A stretch of DNA of 64,000 nucleotides from assembly GCF_963666145.1 (NCBI RefSeq), contig NZ_OY762614.1, positions 2,714,001-2,778,000 on the forward strand, written 5' to 3'. Below the pieces are notes generated by a model that did not search any database, was not told the origin of the DNA, and worked only from the letters and a program-made list of their open reading frames with translations. Source of the DNA: an uncultured Desulfobacter sp. GTDB lineage: Bacteria > Desulfobacterota > Desulfobacteria > Desulfobacterales > Desulfobacteraceae. The first letter of the stretch is position 1. Each line of letters begins with the position of its first letter. This document shows, piece after piece, positions 43,563 through 53,179 of this stretch. The position numbers and the translations under genes were made by a program.

Positions 43563-45980
43563 TTATAGACCCATCTTGCCTTTTAAGAACGGGGCATAGG
43601 CCTTATCTGTTTTCAGAATGTGGTTTTTCAACCACTCCGTAAGAAATTTCATCAAATCCATGGAAATTGAGGCCCGGCCCTGTTCAAACTCTTTACTAAA
43701 CGCCAGTACCTTGGCAACAAGATCTTTGTGTATTTTTTTATGATTGACCGTATCCGGATATCCATGGGCATCAAACAGCTCTTCTTCATACCCGAAATGG
43801 TACACCGTATATTCGGCTAATCGGGTTAAAATGCCCCCCGCCTCCCGGCTGCCCATTTTCATCTTCATAGCCCGGTGAAGTTCATTTACCATGGACACCA
43901 GCTCCTTGTGCTGCTTGTCAATCTCAGGCAAACCAAGGGCCAGGCGTCTTCCCCAGGGCATCAGATCATTAATATTCTCGGGTTTTATATCCGGCCCTTT
44001 ATCCACCACACCGGCCTCTTCAATGGATACTTTAAAAACACCGATCATATTTCTCAATTTACCCGACAGGGTGGAAAGCTCCTGGGCGCTCTCCTTTAAA
44101 CGAACGCTGCGCTGGGTCATCTCCTGGGAGACTTCGTTAACTTCCGTAATATCATGGGATATCTGTGTTGCCGCCGTGGACGTTTCAACAACACTTTCAT
44201 TGACTTCCCTGATGCCCGATGACACAAGCTCTGTATTTTCAGCAACAACAGATGAATACTCGGACTGTTCTTCGATGGATTCAGCAATTTCAGACACAAT
44301 CCTTGTCACTTCCGAAATAACCTGGGTGATCTGTTCAACCTCCTGAACCGTAGCATGTGATGACTCTTGAATCTCTTCAATTCTCTGTTTTATGTCTTTG
44401 GTTGCATCGGCCGTCTGGGCGGCTAGCCCCTTTATTTCTCCTGCCACCACCGCAAAACCTTTTCCCGCTTCCCCGGCCCTGGCCGCTTCAATGGTGGCAT
44501 TTAAAGCCAGCAAATTAGTCTGTTCGGCAATGTCTGTGATCACTTCAGTAACCTTTGTGATATCCTCAGCCGAGGCGCCTAACCTAACGACCTTTTCGGT
44601 TGCCGTGTTAACAGTTTCACCCGCAGTCTGGGTAATCTGTCTGGCTCGGTTACAATTTTCAGCCACTTTATCCAAATTTTCTTTTATCTGTCCCGTGGAG
44701 TCCGTCACAGATCCCAGATAGTCGACAGCCTCTTCAGTGGCAGCGGCAACGGTTTCCATGTTTTGACTCATCTCGTCTGCCGCAGCGGCGACGGTTTCAG
44801 ACTTGCCGGTAAAGCTCTGGGAATCTTCCAACATCAATTCTGCCACGGAAAGCAATTCTTCCGAAGAGGCGGAGACCGTCTCCGAATCAATGCCGATATG
44901 CACGATAATTTTATTCAATCTGCTGATAAGATTATTTACCCACGTTGCCATCTGCCCTATTTCATCATGGCTTTGGATATGAATACGCTGGGTTAAATCG
45001 CCATCTCCCTCACAGATATCCTTAAGCGCTGCCACAGTTGCATTGACCGGCCGGACAATGATCGAGGCCATGATCCAGACAAAGGCTACGGCAAAGAGAA
45101 TGATAAAAACAGAGATGAGAAGATTAAACCGGGTCTGGGCATTAATGGGTGCAAACATTTCCTGATCATCAAACTGGACAACGGCAATGACATTGATTTT
45201 GCCTGAATGGGCAAAGGCGTTATGCACCGCTCTTTGATCCACTGTTGCCGGAAAGCTGCCATTATTTTGTCTCAAAATCTGTTGCCCGTATTCCGTATCA
45301 GCCAGGTTCAACCGGTTGACTTTACTTTTATCCGAATGTGCGACGACCATCCCTTCATCGCTTATCAAATATGCATGGCCTTTTTCTCCGATTTTAACGG
45401 AGTCTGTAAATTTGGCTGAAAATGCCTGCAGATCCACCACGGCAAACAAAATACCATGAATTGTACCCCCGCTTTTTACGGGTGTTGCGATAACAAAAAT
45501 TGGATTTCCCGAGGCCTTGCTCTGCAAGACCTTTGAAATTTGAGTTTGGCCTGCCATGGCGCCTTTAAAATAATCCCTTTGCCCAACATTGATTTTTCCT
45601 ATGATTGACGTGGGAGACCCCGCTATAATTTCACCGGTTGGCCCCGCTATACTGATACCTTCGTAAAAACCATATCTTTGGCGCAGTTGATCGAACATCT
45701 GGTTTATGTTCTCCCGGACCGCCTCTCTTTGTTCCCCTTCCTTGAATAAATCCCGGCAACCTGCCATTGCCTGCCATGTTTCGATATCTCTGGTCCGGTC
45801 CTGCACCCATGTATCCATTGTTAAAATCATTGATTGACTGATTTTGACAAGATGCTCAATCATATTGTTCTTAAGCGCACTTTTGGATTGTGAGCTGGAG
45901 ATAAACGCCATTCCACCCAAACCGACGACGAACAGAAAAAACACAGGCAGAATAATTTTATACTTAAAATTAAGTTTCAT
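43563..45980 (-). CDS. Chemoreceptor with C-terminal hemerythrin domain (DcrH-like)
   Basis: An 805-residue chemoreceptor. A membrane helix at about 9-30 is followed by a periplasmic dCache-type sensor (about 35-285; ETGEIIAGSPTS-like, GHAYLISDEGMVVAH), a second helix at about 288-310, HAMP, and the signalling domain with LLALNATIEAARAGEAGKGF. After it comes a bacteriohemerythrin domain (about 672-805) with the full diiron ligand pattern: IDKQH, YHFGYEE, HKKIHKD, NHILKTDKAY. Desulfovibrio vulgaris DcrH has the same fusion and binds O2 through it, so an oxygen or redox response is likely. GGGAGGGAAAT precedes the start. It lies 3' of the haem-type receptor in head-to-tail order. Confidence 0.93.
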   Translation of the reverse strand: MKLNFKYKIILPVFFLFVVGLGGMAFISSSQSKSALKNNMIEHLVKISQSMILTMDTWVQDRTRDIETWQAMAGCRDLFKEGEQREAVRENINQMFDQLRQRYGFYEGISIAGPTGEIIAGSPTSIIGKINVGQRDYFKGAMAGQTQISKVLQSKASGNPIFVIATPVKSGGTIHGILFAVVDLQAFSAKFTDSVKIGEKGHAYLISDEGMVVAHSDKSKVNRLNLADTEYGQQILRQNNGSFPATVDQRAVHNAFAHSGKINVIAVVQFDDQEMFAPINAQTRFNLLISVFIILFAVAFVWIMASIIVRPVNATVAALKDICEGDGDLTQRIHIQSHDEIGQMATWVNNLISRLNKIIVHIGIDSETVSASSEELLSVAELMLEDSQSFTGKSETVAAAADEMSQNMETVAAATEEAVDYLGSVTDSTGQIKENLDKVAENCNRARQITQTAGETVNTATEKVVRLGASAEDITKVTEVITDIAEQTNLLALNATIEAARAGEAGKGFAVVAGEIKGLAAQTADATKDIKQRIEEIQESSHATVQEVEQITQVISEVTRIVSEIAESIEEQSEYSSVVAENTELVSSGIREVNESVVETSTAATQISHDITEVNEVSQEMTQRSVRLKESAQELSTLSGKLRNMIGVFKVSIEEAGVVDKGPDIKPENINDLMPWGRRLALGLPEIDKQHKELVSMVNELHRAMKMKMGSREAGGILTRLAEYTVYHFGYEEELFDAHGYPDTVNHKKIHKDLVAKVLAFSKEFEQGRASISMDLMKFLTEWLKNHILKTDKAYAPFLKGKMGL

Positions 45981-46008
45981 ATTTCCCTCCCCTTTTTTCC
46001 CAAACGCC

Positions 46009-47796
46009 TTAGGACAATTTAAACGTACCCATTAATTCATGAAGCTTAGATGCCAGTTCTGATAACTCCTTGGCCGTTAACTTAACATTAATGCTGCGGT
46101 TTGAAATTTCACTGGACGCAAGGCTGACGTTCGATATATTTTTTGACACTTCATCGGCAATCACGGAACACTCTGCCACATTGTTCGTTACATCGGCAAT
46201 ACCAAGGGAGGCCTGGGAGACATTCCGGGCAATTTCCGCCGTGGCCTGGGACTGCTGTTCCACGGCTTCCACAATGGCATTTACGCTCTGGTTCACCTCA
46301 TTAATGACCCGGATAATCTGTTCAATACCCTCTGTGGTCTCCTGGGTGGAGCCCTGCATCCGCTCAATTTTATTACGGATCTCGGTGGTCGCATCCGCCG
46401 TCTGATTGGCCAGCACTTTAATTTCATTGGCCACCACGGCAAAGCCCTTGCCCGCGTCCCCGGCCCGGGCCGCTTCAATGGTGGCATTTAAGGCTAAAAG
46501 ATTGGTCTGCTCGGAAATATCAGTGATCGTTTCTGTAACTTTTCCGATTTCAAGGGCAGCCACGCCCAGGTGAGACACTTTTTCCGACACCATCCCCGCC
46601 TGGGCCACAGCAGTCTCAGTAATCTGCCTGGATTGTTCCGTATTGTTTACGATTTCATGGATGGTTGCCGTCATCTCTTCGGCGGCAGCTGACACAGAAT
46701 TAACATTGCCGGAGGTTTCCTCGATTGATGCCCTGACACTGGCCATGCTTTCACTCATCTCTTCAGCCGCTTCGGACACGGATACGGCCAGTTCCGTGGC
46801 TTCCGATGAATCGACGGACATGGTGTTGGAAACCTCGTTCAACTCGTCAGAGGAACCGGACAGCGTTTCCATCCCCTGGCTGATATTCTCTATCATCCCC
46901 CGCAGGTTCCTGATCATGCTGTTCATGGCTCCGGCCAGTTCTCCAGTCTCATCCTCGCAGTCAATATTCATTTCATGACTCAGATCCCCTTCTGCCATGA
47001 GATTGGCAAACGCCACGCCCTGCTTTAAACGGCGGGTGATTGATCGGGCCACCAGGAAAAATATCAGCGCCGCCAGAAGCGTACCGACAACAATGAGTAC
47101 AATGGCTTTCATAACTTGGGATCTAAGTTGTGCGTCTGCCTCATCCAGGGGCTGGATGACTTCAAAGGCACCATGAAATTCCCCGGCTTTCAAATTTTCC
47201 AATCGATTACCAGTGGCATCTTTTCCATCGTCCCGTCCCCAAACCGTTTTGGATTGCGCTGGATCACCGTGGCAGACCAGACAGGACTCAGACAGATGAA
47301 TAGGCAGAAAATACCGCACGGCATTGATCTGTGTATCCACCACAAAATATTCATCCAGCTGCTCCTTTTTCATCTTTTCGAGAGCCGGCCCTTCAATCTT
47401 ATAGGATTGGCCAAAATCGGGTTCATTATTGGGATTTCTGGGATTGAACTTCGGGACCCGGAAGGAATAACCGCCCTCTTTAGCCTTGCGCATGGCCGAG
47501 TTCCAGGCAGACACCACGGGTACGGTTGCCAGAAGTTTATCTATCTGGCCTGAATCGGCGTAGGATTTAATCGTTTCCAGAGGAAAAAGGCCCATAGCCC
47601 ATTTTTTCTCCACTTCCTGGCGCACGGATTCAGTGACCAGGCAAATGGATCTGGCTTTTTCCACATACGATGCAACGGTCGACACTTTTTCAGAACGGAC
47701 ATAAAAAAAGAGCAGCACACCGACCAGAAGAATTGTTGTACCGATACCAGCAACCATAAATTTGATAAAAATAGGCAGATCCAATATTTTTTTCAT
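46009..47796 (-). CDS. Chemoreceptor with haem-c-binding Tll0287/DUF3365 sensor
   Basis: A 595-residue chemoreceptor. A membrane helix at about 10-32 precedes a periplasmic DUF3365 (Tll0287-like) sensor at about 35-225 with a single covalent haem-c site CLVCH at 172-176. It also has the family landmarks SFRVPKFNPRNPNNEPD and FLPIHLSESC. A second membrane helix is at 231-251, then HAMP and signalling domain (LLALNATIEAARAGDAGKGF). Such haem sensors respond to redox state or small gases (family knowledge). The ATG at 47796 is chosen for GGGGGAA a few bases upstream; an earlier in-frame codon adds 17 unrelated residues. The hemerythrin receptor follows it by 28 bp, so they are probably cotranscribed. 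Confidence 0.92.
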   Translation of the reverse strand: MKKILDLPIFIKFMVAGIGTTILLVGVLLFFYVRSEKVSTVASYVEKARSICLVTESVRQEVEKKWAMGLFPLETIKSYADSGQIDKLLATVPVVSAWNSAMRKAKEGGYSFRVPKFNPRNPNNEPDFGQSYKIEGPALEKMKKEQLDEYFVVDTQINAVRYFLPIHLSESCLVCHGDPAQSKTVWGRDDGKDATGNRLENLKAGEFHGAFEVIQPLDEADAQLRSQVMKAIVLIVVGTLLAALIFFLVARSITRRLKQGVAFANLMAEGDLSHEMNIDCEDETGELAGAMNSMIRNLRGMIENISQGMETLSGSSDELNEVSNTMSVDSSEATELAVSVSEAAEEMSESMASVRASIEETSGNVNSVSAAAEEMTATIHEIVNNTEQSRQITETAVAQAGMVSEKVSHLGVAALEIGKVTETITDISEQTNLLALNATIEAARAGDAGKGFAVVANEIKVLANQTADATTEIRNKIERMQGSTQETTEGIEQIIRVINEVNQSVNAIVEAVEQQSQATAEIARNVSQASLGIADVTNNVAECSVIADEVSKNISNVSLASSEISNRSINVKLTAKELSELASKLHELMGTFKLS

Positions 47797-47931
47797 CGTT
47801 CCCCCGGATATAAAGATGTAACCATGAATGATACGTGCTATCGTCACCGAGTGGAGACGATATGATTTTTTTTGTAATTGTTTAAAATTACCAGATTTAT
47901 GGGGTCAGCTCAATACGAAATTGATGAACAT

Positions 47932-47969
47932 AAAAAAGGCCGATCCTCCCATTGGGAGAATCGGCCTTT
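47932..47969 (-). terminator. Rho-independent terminator of pyruvate carboxylase
   Basis: On the reverse strand AAAGGCCGAT pairs with ATCGGCCTTT, extended by GGGAG/CTCCC inner pairs around a 3-nt loop, and is followed by six Ts. It is placed 25 bp after the pyc stop. Its outer stem matches the korDABC terminator. Confidence 0.9.
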
Positions 47970-47994
47970 GTCAGACTATATCAGAAAAGATAAA

Positions 47995-50900
47995 TTACTC
48001 TTCCGGCTGCTTGATAACAACCAGCAGATCCTTTGCATCCACCTGTGTACCCACGGCTGTGGCGATTCGCTGCACAACACCCGGGACATCGGAAAGTACA
48101 TTGGTCTGCATTTTCATGGCTTCAATGGTGACCAGCACATCGCCGCGTTCGATTTCATCGCCTTCTGACACGCAAACCGCAGAGATCAGACCCGGCATGG
48201 GAGAACCCACTTCACCCAGATTTGCGGGGTTGGCTTTTTCCCGTGGCGCTCTTTCGGGTACTTTGGAGCGGTCCGGTACTTTAACGATCCGGGACTGGCC
48301 GTTAAGTTCAAAGTAGACCTCTCTATTTCCCTCTTCGTCCGCCTTGCCTTTGGCCATGAAACGAATGATCAAGGTTTTACCGGATGCGATATCAACGTAA
48401 AGTTCCTCTTCGCGTTTCATGCCGTAGAAAAAGTTGAGGGTCGGCAGCACACTGACATTGCCAAATTTTTTGCGATGTTTCATGTAATCCACAAAGACAT
48501 CCGGGTACATTAAATAGGAAGCAAGTTCGCAGTCGGAAATTTTCTTTTCCACCAGCTTTTCGGCCTGGGTACGCTCCTGGTCCATGTCAGCCGGCTCAAG
48601 CAACTGGCCCGGGCGAACGGTAATGGGTTCTTCGCCTTTCAAAATCTTTTTCTGAAGATCCTTGGGGAAACCTCCGGGAGGCTGGCCCATCATGCCTTTG
48701 AAAAAGGTCACAACGGATTCAGGGAAAGAGACTTCCTTGTTCGGATCCAGCACATCTTCTTTGGTGATGCCGCTGGTGATCATGGACAAGGCCATGTCTC
48801 CGACTACTTTTGAACTTGGGGTTACTTTTACGATATCGCCGAACATTTCATTGACATCTTTATATACCTTTGCCACTTCGGGCCATCTTTCTTCAATGCC
48901 CAAGGCTCTGGCCTGCTGGCGCAGGTTGGTATACTGGCCGCCGGGCATTTCATGCAGATAGACTTCAGAGGTTCCGCTGTGAAATTCACTTTCAAACCCA
49001 ATGTACATCTGCCTTACTTTTTCCCAGTAGTTGGAAACCAGGGCCAGGGATTCGGGGTCAAGGCCGGTATCTCTGGGTGTATTTCTAAGTGCCGCGGCAA
49101 TGGAACCTAAATTGGGATGTGAGGTCAAGCCGCTCATGGAGTCAACAGCGCAATCAATGGCATCAACGCCTGCATCGGCTGCCGCAAGCAGTGTTGCACC
49201 GGCAATGCCGCTGGTATCATGGCTGTGCAGATGAATGGGCAGACCAATTTCTTCTTTTAAGGCACCAACGAGCACTTTTGCCGCAGCCGGTTTTAACAAG
49301 CCCGCCATATCCTTGATTGCCAGAATATGGGCACCGGCTTTTTCCAGTTCCTTGGCCATATCAACATAGTATTTCAGGCTGTATTTGGTTCTTTTGGGAT
49401 CGAGAATATCGCCGGTGTAGCAGATGGAGGCTTCACAAATTTTATTGTTTTCCAAGACCGCATCCATGGCCAGACGCATATTTTCAACCCAGTTCAGGGA
49501 ATCAAACACACGGAAAAGGTCCATGCCGTTGTCAGCCGCCTGTTTAACAAAATAGGTGATCACGTTGTCCGGATAATTGGTATATCCAACCCCATTGGAC
49601 GCCCGAAGCAACATCTGGGTCAACAGATTCGGCATGGCCTCACGCAATTGCTGGAGACGTTCCCAGGGGCACTCTTTGGAGAACCGCATGGCCACATCAA
49701 AGGTGGCACCGCCCCAGCACTCCACAGAAAACAAATCAGGCAACAAGGCGGCATAGCTGGGTGCAATTTTCACTAGATCAAAGGTTCTCACCCGGGTGGC
49801 GAGCAGGGATTGATGGGCATCGCGCATGGTCTTGTCGGTGATCAGCAGTTTATCCTGGGTTTTCATCCAGTCTGCAACGGCCTGGGGACCCTCTTTATCC
49901 AGCAATTGTTTGAGCCCCGGCTTGATATCCTGGACCGTAAGTTTAGGCACGGTAGGCTGGTGCACATGTACTGCCGGAACGGGTCTGTTCTTGACATCTT
50001 CATTCCCATTGATAATAACATCACCCAGGAACGACAGCAGCCGGGTTGCCCGGTCCCGTCTTTTGGCAAATGTGAAGAGCTCTTTTGTTTCATCAATGAA
50101 TTTGGTGGTATATTCGGCCTTTACAAAGGTTGGATGGCGAATCAGGCCTTCCAGGAACTGCAGGTTTGTGGCAACGCCCAAAATTCTGAATTCGGTTAAG
50201 GCACGATGCATTTTCAACCGTGCTTCTTCTTCATCTCCGCCCCAGGCCGTTACTTTTGTCAGCAAAGAATCAAAATGGCGGGTAACGATGGCACCGGAAT
50301 ACGCGGTACCGGCGTCCAGACGGATGCCGAATCCGGCTGCTGCCCGATAGGCTGTGATTCTTCCGTAATCGGGAATGAAGTTGTTTTCCGGATCTTCGGT
50401 GGTGATACGGCACTGGATGGCATGGCCTTTGAGCATGACATCTTCCTGTTTTGGAATAAGGCTTCCGGGCTGTCCAATGAGCATGCCCTGGGCAATTTTT
50501 AATTGTGCCTTGACAATGTCAACCCCTGTAACTTGCTCTGTTACCGTATGTTCCACCTGGATTCTTGGGTTAACTTCCATGAAGTAGAACTTTCCGGTGT
50601 CGATATCCATTAAGAATTCAACGGTACCGGCACTTTCATACCCCACGGTTTTGGCAATGGACAGGCCTGCGTTGCAAAGCTCTTGGCGCTTTTCGTCGGT
50701 AAGAAAGGTGGCAGGTGCTCTTTCAACAACCTTTTGATTTCTTCTTTGAACAGAACAGTCACGTTCGAACAGATGAATGATGTTGCCCTGGGAATCCCCA
50801 AGAATCTGGACCTCAAGGTGTCGGGCTTTTCTGACAAGTTTTTCAAAATAGACTTCATCACTGCCGAAGGCTGCGGCAGACTCTTTTCGGGCCGCATCAA

Positions 50901-51462
50901 CCTGGGTCAGCACCTCTTGGGTGCTTTCCACGGCACGCATGCCTCTGCCGCCGCCGCCCCAGCTGGCTTTGAGCATCAGCGGGTAGCCGATCTCTTCTGC
51001 GATTTGAATAATTTTTTCATCATCATAGGGCAATGGACCACTGGCCGGAACAACAGGGGCGCCTGCGTCTATGGCCACCTTACGGGCAGAAACCTTGTTG
51101 CCAAGCTGGCGCATAACTTCCGGGGAGGGTCCGACAAATTTTATACCGGCTTCGGCACATGCGTCTGCAAATTCGGGCTTTTCTGCAAGGAATCCGTATC
51201 CGGGGTGAATGGCATCTACATTTTTTTCCTTGGCAAGCTTAACAATTCCTTCAAAATCCAGATAAGCTTCAATGGGGCCTTTTCCTTCCCCGATTAAATA
51301 ACTTTCCCCGGTCTTAAACCGATGAAGTGCAAATCTGTCCTCCTGGGAGTAGATGCCAATCGTATCTATCCCAAGCTCATGTGCAGCACGTGTTACACGA
51401 ATGGCTATCTCACTGCGGTTTGCAATCAAGAGACGCTTGATTTTTTTTCCCATAACATCCAT
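47995..51462 (-). CDS. pyc: Pyruvate carboxylase, single-chain
   Basis: An 1155-residue biotin enzyme that converts pyruvate, bicarbonate and ATP to oxaloacetate. Domains in order: biotin carboxylase (LLIANRSEIAIRV, GPSPEVMRQLGNK, SWGGGGRGMR, EVNPRIQVEHTVTE), carboxyltransferase (ATFDVAMRFSKECPWERL, DMAGLLKPAA, HSHDTSG), the PYC tetramerisation region and a C-terminal biotinyl domain with EAMKM (biotinyl Lys about 1117). Length is the norm for the single-chain form. AAGGAAATG precedes the ATG at 51462. It replenishes the citric acid cycle, an essential step for growth on acetate-like substrates via pyruvate synthesis. Confidence 0.97.
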   Translation of the reverse strand: MDVMGKKIKRLLIANRSEIAIRVTRAAHELGIDTIGIYSQEDRFALHRFKTGESYLIGEGKGPIEAYLDFEGIVKLAKEKNVDAIHPGYGFLAEKPEFADACAEAGIKFVGPSPEVMRQLGNKVSARKVAIDAGAPVVPASGPLPYDDEKIIQIAEEIGYPLMLKASWGGGGRGMRAVESTQEVLTQVDAARKESAAAFGSDEVYFEKLVRKARHLEVQILGDSQGNIIHLFERDCSVQRRNQKVVERAPATFLTDEKRQELCNAGLSIAKTVGYESAGTVEFLMDIDTGKFYFMEVNPRIQVEHTVTEQVTGVDIVKAQLKIAQGMLIGQPGSLIPKQEDVMLKGHAIQCRITTEDPENNFIPDYGRITAYRAAAGFGIRLDAGTAYSGAIVTRHFDSLLTKVTAWGGDEEEARLKMHRALTEFRILGVATNLQFLEGLIRHPTFVKAEYTTKFIDETKELFTFAKRRDRATRLLSFLGDVIINGNEDVKNRPVPAVHVHQPTVPKLTVQDIKPGLKQLLDKEGPQAVADWMKTQDKLLITDKTMRDAHQSLLATRVRTFDLVKIAPSYAALLPDLFSVECWGGATFDVAMRFSKECPWERLQQLREAMPNLLTQMLLRASNGVGYTNYPDNVITYFVKQAADNGMDLFRVFDSLNWVENMRLAMDAVLENNKICEASICYTGDILDPKRTKYSLKYYVDMAKELEKAGAHILAIKDMAGLLKPAAAKVLVGALKEEIGLPIHLHSHDTSGIAGATLLAAADAGVDAIDCAVDSMSGLTSHPNLGSIAAALRNTPRDTGLDPESLALVSNYWEKVRQMYIGFESEFHSGTSEVYLHEMPGGQYTNLRQQARALGIEERWPEVAKVYKDVNEMFGDIVKVTPSSKVVGDMALSMITSGITKEDVLDPNKEVSFPESVVTFFKGMMGQPPGGFPKDLQKKILKGEEPITVRPGQLLEPADMDQERTQAEKLVEKKISDCELASYLMYPDVFVDYMKHRKKFGNVSVLPTLNFFYGMKREEELYVDIASGKTLIIRFMAKGKADEEGNREVYFELNGQSRIVKVPDRSKVPERAPREKANPANLGEVGSPMPGLISAVCVSEGDEIERGDVLVTIEAMKMQTNVLSDVPGVVQRIATAVGTQVDAKDLLVVIKQPEE

Positions 51463-51977
51463 TTTACATTTCCTTGTTTTAGATGATAACGCTCCTCAAT
51501 CTGTTTGCAGCATCGGCAACAGATTCCTTCAATTCCCAAAATCGGTAAAAGTTCCTTCCACTGCCTTACTACGTCCGTTATGGCGTATTTAAATCAATCA
51601 ATGGTTTGTAGAACCGTCCCTAATTTATCTTTTCCATAAAAAAACTTAAAACATCACAAAAAAAGATTAAAAAATCTAATAAAACAGGAAACGCTTGTCA
51701 ATCTATATTTTAGGAAACGCTTATCAATCTATTTTTTTTTGCTTTAGCCATTGATCACCTGCCAATGAAGATCTAAAGGAATCATTCATTTACGCGGAAT
51801 GGCGGGGGAATTCGTGGATTATGCGATGGGTATTTTGATTCAAATTCCGGATGTCGGATCAACGGTTTTTATTGACCACACCCCGCTAATTTTATAAATA
51901 CCAATGATAAAAGATCACAAAACAATTATTTAAACTTATAATTATCTCTTTAAGCTGCATTTAGCTTTGGAACATTT
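51463..51977. other. Long intergenic region between pyc and the MetR-like gene
   Basis: 515 bp without a believable gene. Its main feature is a pair of 21-bp direct repeats at 51686-51732 (separate entry). The part from about 51780 to 51900 has more mixed composition but only short ORFs. No riboswitch or RNA gene was recognised. Confidence 0.45.
51686..51732. promoter_or_regulatory. Tandem 21-bp direct repeat upstream of pyc
   Basis: AGGAAACGCTTGTCAATCTAT (51686-51706) is repeated as AGGAAACGCTTATCAATCTAT (51712-51732), identical at 20 of 21 positions with a 26-bp period. It lies about 225-270 bp upstream of pyc and 245-290 bp upstream of the MetR-like gene. It could be a paired activator or repressor site. 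Confidence 0.5.
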
Positions 51978-52853
51978 ATGATTGACCGTATTCATCTGTC
52001 CATTTTAAATGAAATTGACCGGAAAGGGACCTTGACAGCGGCAGCCCAAGCCCTTTGCCTGACCCAGCCGGCCCTGACCCACACCATGAAAAAACTTGAA
52101 TCCAGCATCGGTACTCGGCTGTGGCAAAAAGACGGCCGGGGGCTGCGCCTGACCCGGTCAGGCAGGTATCTGCTGGAGGTTTCTCGTAAAATACTGCCCC
52201 AGTTTATTCTGGCCGAAAAGATGCTTGAACAATATGCACGGGGAAAACGGGGAATGCTGTGTATCGGAATGGAGTGCCACCCATGTTACCGCTGGTTTTC
52301 CACCATTGTTTCCCAATATCTTGACACCTGGACGGATGTGGAAGTCGATGTAAAACAGGAATTTCAATTTGACGGGATACAGGCGCTGCTGGATTTTGAA
52401 ATAGACCTGCTCATCACCCCAGATCCCGTAAAAACAAAAAGTCTGTCCTTTACGCCGGTCTTTGAGTACGAACATGTGCTGGCAGTTCCCCGAAGCCATC
52501 CCCTGGCCCGGCGCGACCACATCATTGCCGAGGATCTGCTGGATCAGGTGCTGATCACCTACCCCGTCCCCGTGGAGCGTCTGGATATTTTTACCCGGTG
52601 TCTGATTCCGGCCCAATGTCGTCCCAAACAGCATAAAATCATTGAAACCACAGATATCATGCTCCAGATGGTGGCTTCGGGCCGGGGAATCACAGCCCTG
52701 CCCCGCTGGCTTGTGGAAGAGAGTCAAAGCAGGTTTAAATTAAAAACCGTTTCCATTGGGCCGGACGGCATCTGGAAAGAGATCAGTGTGGGTATCCGGG
52801 ACCAGGACCGAACAACCGATTATATCCAGGGATTTATCGATCTTGCCGGATAG
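51978..52853 (+). CDS. metR: LysR-family regulator, MetR-like
   Basis: A 291-residue regulator with an N-terminal winged HTH (TLTAAAQALCLTQPALTHTMKKLE, in parts) and an effector domain that follows MetR throughout: IGMECHPCYRWF (MetR has ECHxCxxW), DLLITPDPV, VLAVPRSHPLARRD, LITYPVPVERLD and QMVASGRGITALPRWLVEE. MetR activates methionine biosynthesis genes with homocysteine as co-regulator (E. coli knowledge). No met gene is adjacent here, and the classical TGAA-N5-TTCA site was not seen in its own upstream region. It is divergent from pyc. The symbol is given on domain similarity. Confidence 0.8.
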   Translation: MIDRIHLSILNEIDRKGTLTAAAQALCLTQPALTHTMKKLESSIGTRLWQKDGRGLRLTRSGRYLLEVSRKILPQFILAEKMLEQYARGKRGMLCIGMECHPCYRWFSTIVSQYLDTWTDVEVDVKQEFQFDGIQALLDFEIDLLITPDPVKTKSLSFTPVFEYEHVLAVPRSHPLARRDHIIAEDLLDQVLITYPVPVERLDIFTRCLIPAQCRPKQHKIIETTDIMLQMVASGRGITALPRWLVEESQSRFKLKTVSIGPDGIWKEISVGIRDQDRTTDYIQGFIDLAG

Positions 52854-53179
52854 CACCAAAACAGTCCTCAACTGACTCTACCTATCAATATCCGGGTCAT
52901 ATTCGGGGTTAACCCACAACAAAACATGAAAGCAATTCAACAATTTATTGGAACTTTCATATAAAAATCTGATATAAAATCTGCAAAGGTTGTTACGGAA
53001 CAGATAATTTTTCCAAAATAAAGAGGAAAAATAAATTTGGCTGCAGACATACATGAGGTATTGCTGGAGACAAAATTTATTTATCCAATGCAAAAGCCAA
53101 TGCAAATACGAATGCAAAAAGTTTGCATTCCGCAACAGCCCGAAGAAATTAAATTTACCAGGAGGCATAGGAACACAAG
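52854..53179. other. Intergenic region with phased repeats before the methyltransferase
   Basis: AT-rich and non-coding. It holds the three phased AATGCAAA repeats at 53087-53129 (separate entry). A strong AGGAGG at 53159-53164 is followed by a second GGA at 53170, serving the TTG start at 53180. Confidence 0.5.
53087..53129. promoter_or_regulatory. Three phased AATGCAAA direct repeats plus one inverted copy
   Basis: AATGCAAA occurs at 53087, 53099 and 53111, exactly 12 bp apart, and is followed by its inverse TTTGCATT at 53122-53129. It sits 30-50 bp before the ribosome site of the next gene. The regular spacing suggests an operator array or an RNA-structural leader, since the last two units can also form a hairpin. 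Confidence 0.55.

Noticed and set aside
53087..53129. Possible mini CRISPR array
   Set aside because: Units are 8 bp at 12-bp period with nearly no spacer, far too short, and there are no cas genes.
52878..53168. 96-residue reverse open frame in the intergenic region
   Set aside because: Aromatic-rich composition expected from AT-rich non-coding DNA, no ribosome site, and it covers the phased repeats and the ribosome site of the forward gene.
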